Positions 15,671 through 25,026 of a stretch of 26,544 nt of DNA are shown in pieces. The notes below the pieces were generated by a model. That model did no database searches, was not told the DNA's origin, and was given only the letters and a program-made list of their open reading frames with translations. This stretch comes from an uncultured Geobacter sp. (GTDB lineage Bacteria > Desulfobacterota > Desulfuromonadia > Geobacterales > Geobacteraceae). How positions within the stretch are numbered: position 1 is the stretch's first letter; every line of letters begins with the position of its first letter. The stretch is taken from the NCBI GenBank assembly GCA_937886325.1, contig CALABV010000172.1, positions 1 through 26,544 of the forward strand, written 5' to 3'. Position numbers and translations under genes: made by a program.

Positions 15671-16351
15671 ATGCATCTCAGCGATTGTTTCATGGAAGTG
15701 TTCGCCTATGTCACCTATTTCCTCAGATCCGCTGAAGCGAAACAGCCGACCCATGAGCAGGTGAAGCAACACGTGAAACGTCTCCTCAAGGAGAGCGAGG
15801 GCATCATGGGACGGGGCGGTCTTTCCCGCGATGACTATGACATGGCGCGTTTCGCGGTGTACGCCTGGATTGATGAGGCGATTCTCAAATCATCGTGGGC
15901 GGAAAAGGGCCTCTGGCTGAAGGATCAGCTCCAGCGCCAGTACTACAATACAACCGATGCGGGCGAGGAGTTTTTCGATCGTCTGAATGCTCTCGGACTC
16001 CATCAGAGGGAGGTGCGTGAGGTCTATTACCTCTGTCTCGCTCTTGGTTTTTCCGGTCGCTACTGTCATCCCGGGGACGAGTATCAACTGGACCAGATCC
16101 GAACCTCCACCCTGAAGCTTCTGCTGGGGAGTTCGGTGGGCCTCCCATCCCTGGCGCGGGCGGATCTCTTTCCGGAGGCGTATCCCAACTGCTCAGCGGA
16201 TCCGGCTGCTCGCGGCAGGAGGTTTCGATTCGACCTCGTAACCGTATTTTGCCTCTCCGCGCCCGTGATCCTGTTCGCCGTCCTGTATCTTGTCTACCGC
16301 TTCACCCTTAACGGCGTGGGCGAAAACTTCCTGCGAACGGTGGCCAACTGA
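15671..16351 (+). CDS. tssL: T6SS inner-membrane protein TssL (DotU/IcmH-like)
   Basis: TssL is a cytoplasmic helical domain held by one C-terminal membrane helix; it joins TssM and docks the baseplate. The 226-aa product shows DotU-type sequence (DDYDMARFAVYAWIDEAIL, then YYNTTDAGEEFF, EVYYLCLALGFSGRY) and a single C-terminal helix in VFCLSAPVILFAVLYLVYRF. There is no C-terminal OmpA-like peptidoglycan-binding domain, so this is the short form. GGGGAG at about 15655-15660 is a plausible ribosome binding site. The 152-bp gap after tssJ is unusually wide for this operon and contains no TssK. Confidence 0.94.
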   Translation: MHLSDCFMEVFAYVTYFLRSAEAKQPTHEQVKQHVKRLLKESEGIMGRGGLSRDDYDMARFAVYAWIDEAILKSSWAEKGLWLKDQLQRQYYNTTDAGEEFFDRLNALGLHQREVREVYYLCLALGFSGRYCHPGDEYQLDQIRTSTLKLLLGSSVGLPSLARADLFPEAYPNCSADPAARGRRFRFDLVTVFCLSAPVILFAVLYLVYRFTLNGVGENFLRTVAN

Positions 16352-16352
16352 A

Positions 16353-19300
16353 ATGAAAGAGACGTATACGAAGGTCATCAAGGTGTTCCTGCTTGTTTCG
16401 GCGGTTGCGCTTCTTCTTCTGTTGATTTGCGGCGTCGTGCTCGTTCTGGACTGGCCCTGGTGGGTCGGGTTGTTTCTGGCGCTTCTCCTGGCAGGGTTCG
16501 TTCTCTCGATTGTGTTCATACGCAAAATCATGCTGCGAAGACGTGAACAGAACTTTGTCAGGGAGATCAGCGAAGAGGATGAGGCACGCGTCAAGGCCCT
16601 GTCCGCTTTTGAGAGGAGCGAGGCCAGGGAGCTGCAGGAGCGGTGGAAAAAAGCGGTTGAGACGCTCCGGAAATCCCACCTCAAAAAGCTCGGCAATCCC
16701 CTGTACGTCCTTCCCTGGTACATGGTCATCGGCGAGAGCGGTTCGGGCAAGACCACCTCTCTGAACAGTGCCCGCCTTGCCTCCCCCTTTGCCGACGCAG
16801 GCAGGATTCAGGGTGTTTCCGGAACCAGGCAATGCGACTGGTGGTTTTTCGAGCAGGCGGTTGTCATCGATACCGCGGGCCGCTATGCCGTACCCGTGAA
16901 TGAGGCGCAGGACAAGGACGAGTGGCGGAAATTCCTGGGGCTTCTTCTGAAATACCGGCGGCGTGAGCCGCTCAACGGCCTCATCGTCACGATCGCGGCA
17001 GATGGACTTCTGAAAGCGGATTCGGGAGAGTTGGAGAGAATCGGCCGCACTATCCGGAGCCGTGTCGACGAGTTGATGAGGGCGCTCGGGATGCGGTTTC
17101 CCGTATACCTTCTGGTAACCAAGTGCGACCTGGTGCAGGGGGTGAACCGTTTCTGCGAGCTTATTCCCGAGAAAAGCCTTAATCAGGCCATGGGCATCAT
17201 CAACCATGACCTCTCCCAGGACGTGAATTCGTTCGTGGAACATGCCGTCGCGACTATTGATGAAAGGTTGAGAAACCTGCGGCTCCAACTGCTGCATCAA
17301 CCGGAAGCGAAAGATCCGGACCCCGCCCTTCTCCTCTTTCCCGAGGAATTCGAACGCATGAAGGATGGTATCGCCCTTTTTGTCAGAGGGGCGTTTCGCA
17401 CAAATCCTTACCAGGAAACACCGGCGTTGCGAGGCATCTTCTTCAGCAGCGGCAGGCAGGAAGGAAACACTCTCTCCCATTTCACCCGTGCGGTGGGCGA
17501 TATGGCGGAAAGCGAGTCCCTCCCCGGAACGAGCAAAGGACTCTTCCTGCACGACTTTTTCAGCAGGATTCTTCCATTGGACCGGTCACTCTTAGCGCCG
17601 ACCCGACGCGCGCTCCGATGGCGTTCGTTTACGGGAAGCCTGGGATTGACTTCCTGGATTATCCTCGGAATCGCCTTTTGCGGTCTGTTGAGCTTCTCCT
17701 TTGTGAAAAACCTGAAAACGATACGGGACATCTCCCAGGAGTTCACCAAGCCGGTTCCACCGCAGGGTGAAACTGTAACCGATCCTGTCTCCCTGGACCG
17801 ATTTCGCCGGGAGATACTGATTGTCGAGGAGCGGAACCGACACTGGTGGTTTCCGCGGTTCGGCCTCACCGAGAGTCTCAAGGTTGAGGCAGCCGTCAAG
17901 GAACGTTACTGTCGCAGGTTCCGCGATGGCCTCCTTGTCCCCTTTGACGGGAGGATGACGGAAGCCGTTGCATCCGTATCACCCGCCACCGGAGACGTTG
18001 TCTACGGTGATTACGTCGTTCACTTGGCCCGGCGAATCAATATCCTGAAATCCCGCCTGGGCGGCGTTGAGCCCGAGGCGCTGCGAAAAATGCCGCAGCC
18101 AGATTATCTTTTCTTCGACTCGGGGGGAGGGTCGGCTGACGGGCTGGATTCTCGACGGATGTTCGGACCTCTCTACCTCTCCTATCTGGACTGGCGAGCC
18201 GATCCGGATGCGATTGCCGGGGAAACGGCACAACTCCGTTCTCTCCTTACGCGGCTGTTTGCGGGGAGGGATGACGGCCTCCGATGGATGCCCGCCTGGA
18301 TCAACGTCCGGGGAGCTCTTCCGGGAGTCACTCTCGGTGAGTTTTGGGGCGGAAGCCTGAACGTTGCTGGTGAAAAGAGCGTTCCCCCCGCTTTCACGCG
18401 GAAGGGAAAAGGGGCCATTGAATCTCTGATGAAGGAGATTGAGGTCGCGCTGGAAACCCCCGGAGTTCTCATTGCCCGGAAACCGGTCTTTCATGAGTGG
18501 TATCGCGGATCATGCCTGGCGGCCTGGCAGGGTTTTGCCGCCGATTTTCCGCGCGGAGCGGAGCGGCTGAACGGCATTACGGAGTGGAAGCAGGCGGCGG
18601 CGCGCATGGCTTCGGAGCAAGGCCCGTATTTCGCGCTGGTGAACAGAATTTCAACCGAACTTCAACCGGTTGCCGTGGAGTCGTCCATGCCCCCCTGGCT
18701 TCGCCAGATATACCAGTTCCAAAGAGTCAGAATCCAGGGAGCGGTACAGGCGTCCAACCCGGTTGTTCGGAGCGGATTGGGGGGGAGGAGAATCCTGGCA
18801 GGAATCAGAAGGAGTATCGGGCGGGAAGCGGCGGCACGCAGAATCGAGTCAAAAATGGCGCTCAGCGCCTCTTTTCAGCATTATCGGGATTCCCTTTCGG
18901 CCGTCTCGGCCGCGACTGCGTCCCGGAATCTGGCATTTCAATTGGCAGCTCAGACCTTCGGCGAAGACCCGGCCGCGGGCAAATCTCCCGTATACCTGGC
19001 GGCAAACGCCGCTACGGAACTGAAAACGAGCGCTGCTTCGGGTGTGGCGCCCGACCCCGTATTCGGACAGCTTGTTGCCGGACCGCTCGATTTCCTCTGG
19101 ACCTTCATCAGAAGGGAAAGCGCCTGTCAGCTTCAGTCAATGTGGGAGGAGCAGGTTCTCGCGGGTACCATGGGTATGAGCCCCCAACAGGTTCTTCCGT
19201 ACCTGGCGGGACCGGACGGACCTGCATGGCGTTTTGTCAAGGGCCCTGCTGCGCCTTTTGTCGCTCCCCACCCTTCGGGCTATCGTCCGAGAGTGGCGTT

Positions 19301-19835
19301 CGGGGGATCGATTCCCATGGACAGCGCACTGTTCGGCTTTCTGTCAAAAGGCGCGAAGGCTCAGGCCACGGTGATGGAGGCCGGGAAACAGCAGAACCTT
19401 AATGTGGGAATCAGGGGACTTCCCACGGATGCCAATGCCGAAGCCTCCATCAAACCCCATGCAACCCGCCTGGAAGTGCAGTGCGGAGGGAACAGCCAGA
19501 TCCTGGTCAATAACAACTATCCGGTGGGAAAAACCTTTACCTGGTCACCCGAATCCTGCGGCGACGTCATTTTCCAGGTTGAGGTGGGCGACGTTACCCT
19601 GACTCGTCATTACAGCGGAGCCGACGCATTCCCCGATTTTCTCAGGGATATGCGCGGCGGCCGCAGAACGTTTACAGTGCGCGAGTTCCCTGGTGAGAAG
19701 GCTGCCCTGGAACGAATGGGGATCACCAGCATGACGGTCAATTATCGTTTCATCGGCAGCGGTTCGGTCCTGCGAAGGACCGCCGCCGTAACGGGCCATG
19801 CGCCAAGGAGCATAGCACAGTGCTGGGCACGATAG
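16353..19835 (+). CDS. tssM: T6SS inner-membrane protein TssM (IcmF-like)
   Basis: TssM spans the inner membrane and links TssL to TssJ. The 1160-aa product has two N-terminal membrane helices (about residues 11-31 and 36-57) and a cytoplasmic NTPase domain with Walker A GESGSGKTT (127-135) and Walker B VVIDTAGRYAV (about 170). A third helix lies near 428-450 (SWIILGIAFCGLLSFSFV). A large periplasmic part follows, including the IcmF-related region and a C-terminal beta domain that should bind TssJ. The ATG at 16353 begins 1 nt after the tssL stop, giving tight coupling; the open frame upstream to 16290 lies wholly inside tssL and is not family-like. The 3' end overlaps the next gene by 16 nt. 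Confidence 0.96.
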   Translation: MKETYTKVIKVFLLVSAVALLLLLICGVVLVLDWPWWVGLFLALLLAGFVLSIVFIRKIMLRRREQNFVREISEEDEARVKALSAFERSEARELQERWKKAVETLRKSHLKKLGNPLYVLPWYMVIGESGSGKTTSLNSARLASPFADAGRIQGVSGTRQCDWWFFEQAVVIDTAGRYAVPVNEAQDKDEWRKFLGLLLKYRRREPLNGLIVTIAADGLLKADSGELERIGRTIRSRVDELMRALGMRFPVYLLVTKCDLVQGVNRFCELIPEKSLNQAMGIINHDLSQDVNSFVEHAVATIDERLRNLRLQLLHQPEAKDPDPALLLFPEEFERMKDGIALFVRGAFRTNPYQETPALRGIFFSSGRQEGNTLSHFTRAVGDMAESESLPGTSKGLFLHDFFSRILPLDRSLLAPTRRALRWRSFTGSLGLTSWIILGIAFCGLLSFSFVKNLKTIRDISQEFTKPVPPQGETVTDPVSLDRFRREILIVEERNRHWWFPRFGLTESLKVEAAVKERYCRRFRDGLLVPFDGRMTEAVASVSPATGDVVYGDYVVHLARRINILKSRLGGVEPEALRKMPQPDYLFFDSGGGSADGLDSRRMFGPLYLSYLDWRADPDAIAGETAQLRSLLTRLFAGRDDGLRWMPAWINVRGALPGVTLGEFWGGSLNVAGEKSVPPAFTRKGKGAIESLMKEIEVALETPGVLIARKPVFHEWYRGSCLAAWQGFAADFPRGAERLNGITEWKQAAARMASEQGPYFALVNRISTELQPVAVESSMPPWLRQIYQFQRVRIQGAVQASNPVVRSGLGGRRILAGIRRSIGREAAARRIESKMALSASFQHYRDSLSAVSAATASRNLAFQLAAQTFGEDPAAGKSPVYLAANAATELKTSAASGVAPDPVFGQLVAGPLDFLWTFIRRESACQLQSMWEEQVLAGTMGMSPQQVLPYLAGPDGPAWRFVKGPAAPFVAPHPSGYRPRVAFGGSIPMDSALFGFLSKGAKAQATVMEAGKQQNLNVGIRGLPTDANAEASIKPHATRLEVQCGGNSQILVNNNYPVGKTFTWSPESCGDVIFQVEVGDVTLTRHYSGADAFPDFLRDMRGGRRTFTVREFPGEKAALERMGITSMTVNYRFIGSGSVLRRTAAVTGHAPRSIAQCWAR

Positions 19836-22213
19836 AAACCTTACAGGACTGGCAATGGATCGCTTTCGGCAAACATCCGGCCGCAAAGGATTACTTCCGG
19901 ATCGGTAGGACGACGCCTTTCAGTGAAGGGCTGTTCGAATGGGTGGAACAAGGGTACCGGCTTCTGTCCGCTGATGCGACTACTTCTCCTGATTTCTGTT
20001 CCTGGCGTTTCTGCGCCCGCGAAGCAGGCAGGGATTCCCTGGTATGCGGGCTCATTCGTCTGAGCAGCGACAGTTTCGGACGGGCTTACCCTCTTGTTAT
20101 CATGGGCTCCGGGACCTTGCGCGGTTGGCGGGAGAACTGGGATCTGCTTCCCTTTGCCTGTGAAAAGACATGGCGTCAGATCGAACATCTGGCCGCGAAT
20201 CTCTATTCCACTTTCAACAGGCTTGAGGAGGAAATACAGTCGATCAGGCCACCAAAAGGTGATTGGCTTGGACTTGCGGAGAAAAGGAGGGAACTCAATG
20301 CGTACGGTTCGTCTCTCGATCCTTACGCCACATTTCTCGACCTCGGCGATCTGAAACAACTCGCCGCGTCAGGCAAGAACCGTCCCGAGATGTTCGTCAG
20401 TCTGGATCGTGGTCCGTGTTCCGACAAGATTCTGCATGTCAGTCTCTGGCACCTTCTTCTCAAGGAGACGCTTCCGGCCTTTCCGAATATCCTGTTCATG
20501 GGAGGGACGCTGGACAAGGCGCTGCTGGTGCTTTTTCAGCGACCTTTGAAGCATGCTGATTTTTCGCTCCTCTGGTCGATATCGTCGGGCGGCCTCTGGA
20601 AAGACATGATTGGAACGGAGTACTCCATGGATATATCCCAAGCGGGCAGACAGCCCATCAGCGCCGACAGGCCGGCTGGTTCGGATATCCGCTACGATCC
20701 GGCATTCGACGAATTGCAGACCGAGGTGGACAAGCTTACGTCGCCGGCATTGGCCGGAACCGTCAACTGGGAAAAGGTCTGCCGGTTTGCATCGGACATC
20801 CTCATGCACAAGTCGAAGGACCTGCTGGTGGCGGGGTACCTGGTCGTAGGGCTTACCCATACCAGGAGAAACGACGGCTTTGCCATGGGGATAACGGTTT
20901 TCAGCGATCTGTGCGAACGTTTCTGGAATGACCTCTTTCCATCCAGAATCCGCATGCGTGGCAGGGTGCGGGCCGTGGAATGGCTGCTGGAGCGCTGCAC
21001 TATATCGCTGCATCAGATGCCGGCCCTTTCCTTTCCCGCTTCGCAGGTCATCCTCATCAAAGAAAGGCTCAACAAGCTGGAAATCTTTCTGGGAGAGAAC
21101 CTGGAAAATGCTCCCTCCTTTGTCGCCCTGCATGAATATTTCAACGGAATGGAGTGTCCTGTGGAAGAGTCGTCTTTCGTCGAGGAAGCTCTTCAACCGG
21201 AAGCGCCATCGAGGGAAGAAGGCGTGCAAGCGGAGCCGCCCCCGGATCGGGAACCTGAAAAGGAAAAACCTTCAAATACGCCGGCCTCCGGTCAGGATGC
21301 CGGCGTCATGGTGAGCGAGGCCCTGAAGAGTCTCCAGGAGGCATCGTTCCGTATCCGGCAACAGGATCCGGCAAGCCCGCAGCCGTACCGTCTCGCCCGA
21401 AAGGCTGCCTGGTATTCCGTCGAAGCTCTACCTCCCTCCGTAAACGGTAGGACCAGGATCCCGCCGCCTTCCACGGTGGAAAAGAAACTTCTCATCGATC
21501 TGAGGAACAACGGCGATGCCGAAGCTTTGCTGAAGGCCTCCGAAGCGAGACTTCCCGAGTACATTTTCTGGATGGATCTGAACCGGTTTTCCGCCGATTC
21601 CCTGTCCCGTCTCGGCAACCGCTACCAGAAAGCACAGGACGTTGTGTGCCAGGAAACGGCATTTCTGCTCCACCGGCTCCCGGGCCTTGAGGAATTGTGC
21701 TTCTCTGATGGGACACCTTTCGCGGCGCCGGAAACACGGAGCTGGCTCCGGGGGATTGACCTACGGTGCGGATCGGGAGATGCCGCATCCACGACCGTGT
21801 CTCCCCCTTGCCAGGATGTCGTCGTGGAAGAAGATAGGGAGAAAACCATCGAAGAGCTGCGAATGCTGATACGAAAGGGAAACATGATAGACGCGATGGA
21901 GACGGGACAGCGGAAGGTGCGGGACGCCTCATCGAGCCGGGAAAAAATTCTCTGGCGACTGGCCCTTGCCCGGATGCTCGTCACCGTGGGGAAAACAAAA
22001 CTGTCTCTTCCCTACCTGGAACAGGTGCTGGAGGATATCGACCGTTACCGACTGGAAGAATACGATCCCGACCTGGCGCTCCGGGGGCTCAGTCTCTGCC
22101 GACAGACCTTCGCGGCCCAGGAGGATGTGAGGTTCAGGGATCGTGCGGACCACATGCTGCACCGCATAGGGCGGCTCGATATGCCGGAAATGGTTCGACT
22201 GGCAAAGGAATAA
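19820..22213 (+). CDS. TagF-TssA fusion protein of the T6SS
   Basis: A 797-aa protein joining two T6SS functions. Residues about 1-255 look like TagF/ImpM (DUF2094), a post-translational repressor in other species: GKHPAAKDYFRIG, FCSWRFCAREAG and DSFGRAYPLVI. Residues about 265-420 are a TssA ImpA_N domain: PISADRPAGSDIRYDPAFDE, VNWEKVCRFASDILMHKSKD, ERFWNDLFPS. An acidic/proline-rich linker (about 449-494) follows, then a C-terminal VasJ/TssA-type helical region including LARKAAWYSVEALPPSVNGR. TssA guides baseplate and tail assembly. The start is GTG at 19820, with AAGGAG at 19805-19810, inside the end of tssM. One continuous frame covers both parts, with no sign of a frameshift. The domain calls are by eye; the fusion itself is seen directly. 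Confidence 0.82.
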   Translation: MLGTIETLQDWQWIAFGKHPAAKDYFRIGRTTPFSEGLFEWVEQGYRLLSADATTSPDFCSWRFCAREAGRDSLVCGLIRLSSDSFGRAYPLVIMGSGTLRGWRENWDLLPFACEKTWRQIEHLAANLYSTFNRLEEEIQSIRPPKGDWLGLAEKRRELNAYGSSLDPYATFLDLGDLKQLAASGKNRPEMFVSLDRGPCSDKILHVSLWHLLLKETLPAFPNILFMGGTLDKALLVLFQRPLKHADFSLLWSISSGGLWKDMIGTEYSMDISQAGRQPISADRPAGSDIRYDPAFDELQTEVDKLTSPALAGTVNWEKVCRFASDILMHKSKDLLVAGYLVVGLTHTRRNDGFAMGITVFSDLCERFWNDLFPSRIRMRGRVRAVEWLLERCTISLHQMPALSFPASQVILIKERLNKLEIFLGENLENAPSFVALHEYFNGMECPVEESSFVEEALQPEAPSREEGVQAEPPPDREPEKEKPSNTPASGQDAGVMVSEALKSLQEASFRIRQQDPASPQPYRLARKAAWYSVEALPPSVNGRTRIPPPSTVEKKLLIDLRNNGDAEALLKASEARLPEYIFWMDLNRFSADSLSRLGNRYQKAQDVVCQETAFLLHRLPGLEELCFSDGTPFAAPETRSWLRGIDLRCGSGDAASTTVSPPCQDVVVEEDREKTIEELRMLIRKGNMIDAMETGQRKVRDASSSREKILWRLALARMLVTVGKTKLSLPYLEQVLEDIDRYRLEEYDPDLALRGLSLCRQTFAAQEDVRFRDRADHMLHRIGRLDMPEMVRLAKE

Positions 22214-22338
22214 GGTTGTACTCGCCGGTGGTGCGTTGTTCGTCGGCAACTCCTGCTCAACGCGAGTAAGTATCTGTCCGGAAAATGACAGGTTCAACAG
22301 TGGGCTGGAATCCCATTCATCAAGAAAAGGAGTGAGCA

Positions 22339-22824
22339 ATGGCAAAGGAATCATCCATAGCGCCGAAGGAGCGCGTGAACATCGTCTATCGACCGGCGCT
22401 CGGCGATGCGAAGGAAGAGGTGGAGCTGCCCCTGAAAATGCTGGTAGTAGGCGATTTCACCGGAAATCCCGGTGATCGGGCGGTGGAAAAGCGTGAGCCG
22501 GTGAATGTGGATAAGGACAATTTCAACGAAGTATTGAAGGCGCAGAATATCACTTTGAACCTGTCCATACCCAATCGGCTGACCGCCGACACGGAAGATG
22601 AATTGAATGTCCGTCTCCGTATCGACTCCATCAAGGACCTGGCGCCGGAGGCAATCGTGGATCAGGTGCCCGAACTGAAGCGGCTGCTGGAGCTGCGGGA
22701 TGCCTTGCGTGCGCTCAAGGGACCACTGTCCAATGTCCCGGAGTTCAGAAGGAAGATACAGCAGCTCATCAAGGACGACGAGGCGCGCCGACGGTTGCTG
22801 GCCGAGATTGGACTGGAAGGGTAA
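22339..22824 (+). CDS. tssB: T6SS sheath small subunit TssB (VipA/ImpB)
   Basis: With TssC it forms the contractile sheath around the Hcp tube. The 161-aa protein matches the family over its length: RVNIVYRPALGDAKEEVELP, KMLVVGDFTG, the charged KREPVNVDKDNFNEVL, then LAPEAIVDQVPELKRLLELR and the C-terminal helix EFRRKIQQLIKDDEARRRLL. GGAG lies 8 nt before the ATG. A 125-bp gap separates it from the TagF-TssA gene with no evident terminator, and tssC follows after 9 bp. Confidence 0.97.
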   Translation: MAKESSIAPKERVNIVYRPALGDAKEEVELPLKMLVVGDFTGNPGDRAVEKREPVNVDKDNFNEVLKAQNITLNLSIPNRLTADTEDELNVRLRIDSIKDLAPEAIVDQVPELKRLLELRDALRALKGPLSNVPEFRRKIQQLIKDDEARRRLLAEIGLEG

Positions 22825-22833
22825 GGGGGATAT

Positions 22834-24327
22834 ATGAGCACGGAACATCAGATTACACAGGAAACCGTTGAGCCGTCGGTCGCCGGGGAATCGCTCCTCG
22901 AGGAGATTGTGCAGGCCACGCGGGTTAAGCCGGTGGATGAGGCGTATTCCATTACACGCAGAGGAGTTGAGGCGCTGCTCTCCCAACTCCTCGATCCGGA
23001 GCGGGAGACGGTACGGGTTTCCAAGGCGGGCCTTGACGACATGATAGCGGAGATCGACCGGAAATTGAGCCTTCAGGTGGATGAGATACTCCACCACAAG
23101 GACTTCCAGAGGATAGAGTCGGCATGGCGTTCCCTTGACTTTCTGGTAGACAGGACCGATTTCCGGGAAAACATCAAGATAGAGATCCTCCATGTCACCA
23201 AGGACGAGCTGCTGGAGGATTTCGAGGATGCCGCAGAGATTGTCAAGTCGGGGCTCTACAAAACCGTTTATACCAGCGAATACGGTCAGTTCGGCGGAAA
23301 ACCGTACGCCTGCCTGATAGGCAACTATGAATTCGGCCCCGGCCCCCGGGACATGCGTCTTCTGCAGCATACGGCCGCGGTTGCCGCCATGTCCCACACG
23401 CCGTTCATCGCCGCGGCCGATTCAGGCTTCTTCGGCATCGACGACTATACAACCCTGCCGAACCTGAAGGACATCAAGTCCATCATGGAAGGCCCGCAAT
23501 ACATCAAGTGGCAGTCGTTCCGGGAGACCGAGGATGCCCGGTACGTTGGTCTCGCGCTTCCCCGCTTTCTGCTTCGGCTTCCCTACGGACCCGAAACCCA
23601 TCCGGTGAAGAGCTTCACCTACCAGGAAAGGGTATCCTCGAGCCACGAGAACTATACGTGGGGAAACGCCGCGTTCGCCTTTGCCACGCGCGTCACCGAC
23701 AGTTTCGCCAAGTATCGCTGGTGCGCGAACATCATCGGTCCCCAGGGCGGCGGCGCCGTGGAGGATCTTCCCCTGCACCAGTACGAGGCCATGGGCGCGA
23801 TACAGACCAAGATTCCGACGGAAGTGCTCATCTCCGAACGACGGGAGTTCGAGCTGGCGGAAGAGGGCTTCATTGCCCTCACCATGCGCAAGGGGAGCGA
23901 CAATGCCGCCTTCTTTTCCGCCAACTCGGTGCAGAAGCCGAAATACTTCGGCATCAGCAAGGAAGGGAAGGACGCGGAGCTCAACTACAAGCTGGGCCTT
24001 CAGCTTCCCTACATGTTCATCATCAGTCGTCTCGCCCACTACCTCAAGGTCATCCAGCGGGAAAACATCGGCACCTGGAAAGAGCGGAGCGACCTGGAAA
24101 TCGAACTCAACAACTGGATTCGCCAGTATGTCTCGGACATGGACAATCCCATGCCCGGCGTCAGGAGCCGCAGACCGCTGCGCCAGGCGGAAATCGGCGT
24201 CGAGGAGGTGCCGGGGGAGCCGGGCTGGTATCGGGTTTCCCTCAAGGTCAGACCGCACTTCAAGTACATGGGCGCGTATTTTACACTGTCGCTGGTGGGC
24301 AAACTGGACAAGGAGATCAGCGGCTGA
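22834..24327 (+). CDS. tssC: T6SS sheath large subunit TssC (VipB/ImpC)
   Basis: The 497-aa large sheath subunit, recycled by ClpV in other systems. Clear family stretches are HKDFQRIESAWRSLDFLVDR, GQFGGKPYACLIGNYEFG, AAVAAMSHTPFIAAADSGFF, LPRFLLRLPYG, NAAFAFATRVTDSFAKYRWC and the C-terminal YRVSLKVRPHFKYMGAYFTL followed by SLVGKLDKE. The N-terminal tail before about residue 70 is the handshake segment. It is close behind tssB. A hairpin and an AT-rich gap separate it from hcp. Confidence 0.98.
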   Translation: MSTEHQITQETVEPSVAGESLLEEIVQATRVKPVDEAYSITRRGVEALLSQLLDPERETVRVSKAGLDDMIAEIDRKLSLQVDEILHHKDFQRIESAWRSLDFLVDRTDFRENIKIEILHVTKDELLEDFEDAAEIVKSGLYKTVYTSEYGQFGGKPYACLIGNYEFGPGPRDMRLLQHTAAVAAMSHTPFIAAADSGFFGIDDYTTLPNLKDIKSIMEGPQYIKWQSFRETEDARYVGLALPRFLLRLPYGPETHPVKSFTYQERVSSSHENYTWGNAAFAFATRVTDSFAKYRWCANIIGPQGGGAVEDLPLHQYEAMGAIQTKIPTEVLISERREFELAEEGFIALTMRKGSDNAAFFSANSVQKPKYFGISKEGKDAELNYKLGLQLPYMFIISRLAHYLKVIQRENIGTWKERSDLEIELNNWIRQYVSDMDNPMPGVRSRRPLRQAEIGVEEVPGEPGWYRVSLKVRPHFKYMGAYFTLSLVGKLDKEISG

Positions 24328-24335
24328 CGCATGCG

Positions 24336-24360
24336 GGGCACGGCGCTGTTTGTCGTGTCC
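24336..24360 (+). other. Intercistronic hairpin between tssC and hcp
   Basis: GGGCACG (24336-24342) pairs with CGTGTCC (24354-24360; one G-U pair) around 11 nt, and TTATTAAC follows 9 nt after the tssC stop. It could be a leaky terminator or a processing/stability site that lets hcp be expressed above the sheath genes. An AT-rich stretch (24361-24418) that could hold a separate hcp promoter follows, but I cannot define its boxes. Confidence 0.4.
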
Positions 24361-24466
24361 TTATTAACAAATCATAGTGCTAATGAAATTTAATACCATA
24401 AAATATATTAATATAACCTTGGTCTGAAGCCAGGACCTTTCAATCCACAAAAGGAGGAGTATCACC

Positions 24467-24952
24467 ATGGCAATGCCCGCACATCTCACCCTTACCGCTG
24501 AAAAACAAGGCAAGATTGACGGTTCCTGCGAGATGAAGGGACGGGAGAACACCATTCTGGTTTACGGGATGAGTCACGATGTAAGCATTCCCAGAAGCCC
24601 GCACGATGGGCTGGCAACCGGCAAGCGCGTCCACGGTGCTCTCTGTGTAGTCAAAGAGTACGATGCAAGTTCCCCGAAGCTCTATCAGGCACTCTGCACC
24701 GGCGAACATCTGAAGGACGTCACCATCAAATGGTACAGGATAACTAAGGAGGGAACAGAAGAGCATTATTTCACCCACAGACTGGAAGACGCCATTATCG
24801 TGAGCGTTCACCCCTACATGCCAACGACCCTCATTGCATCAAACGAGCCGTTTCGCCACATGGAGGAAGTGGCTTTCACTTACAAAAAGATAAAATGGAC
24901 TTGGGAACCAACCGGCATCGAATCAGAAGACTCTTGGACAGTGCCTAGATAA
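24467..24952 (+). CDS. hcp: T6SS tube protein Hcp (copy 1)
   Basis: Hcp (TssD) forms the hexameric rings of the expelled inner tube and can carry small effectors in its lumen. The 161-aa product is full length: MPAHLTLTAEKQGKIDGSCE, VYGMSHDVSIPRSPHDG, KRVHGALCVVKEYD, LYQALCTGEHLKDVTIKWYR, EEHYFTHRLEDAIIVSVHPY, FTYKKIKWTWEPTGIESEDS. A very good ribosome binding site (AAAAGGAGG 24449-24457) precedes it. The first 141 bp of the leader and gene are nearly identical to copy 2, but the rest is much more diverged. Confidence 0.97.
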   Translation: MAMPAHLTLTAEKQGKIDGSCEMKGRENTILVYGMSHDVSIPRSPHDGLATGKRVHGALCVVKEYDASSPKLYQALCTGEHLKDVTIKWYRITKEGTEEHYFTHRLEDAIIVSVHPYMPTTLIASNEPFRHMEEVAFTYKKIKWTWEPTGIESEDSWTVPR

Positions 24953-25026
24953 GCAACTGTTTTTTGATCTGTCCGATTGAATTACAAGGCATTGAACGGC
25001 ACATTTTCGATCAAGGGAGGGGCAGC

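Noticed and set aside
15552..15764. 70-codon frame between tssJ and tssL as a small gene or TssK remnant
   Set aside because: It overlaps tssL in another frame, has no ribosome binding site, and shows no TssK-like sequence.
16290..16352. Upstream start for TssM inside tssL
   Set aside because: The 21 extra residues are not family-like, and the ATG at 16353 directly follows the tssL stop.
24964..25026. Longer TTG-started version of the orphan gene after hcp copy 1
   Set aside because: No ribosome binding site precedes it, whereas the ATG at 25027 has AGGGAGG at ideal spacing.
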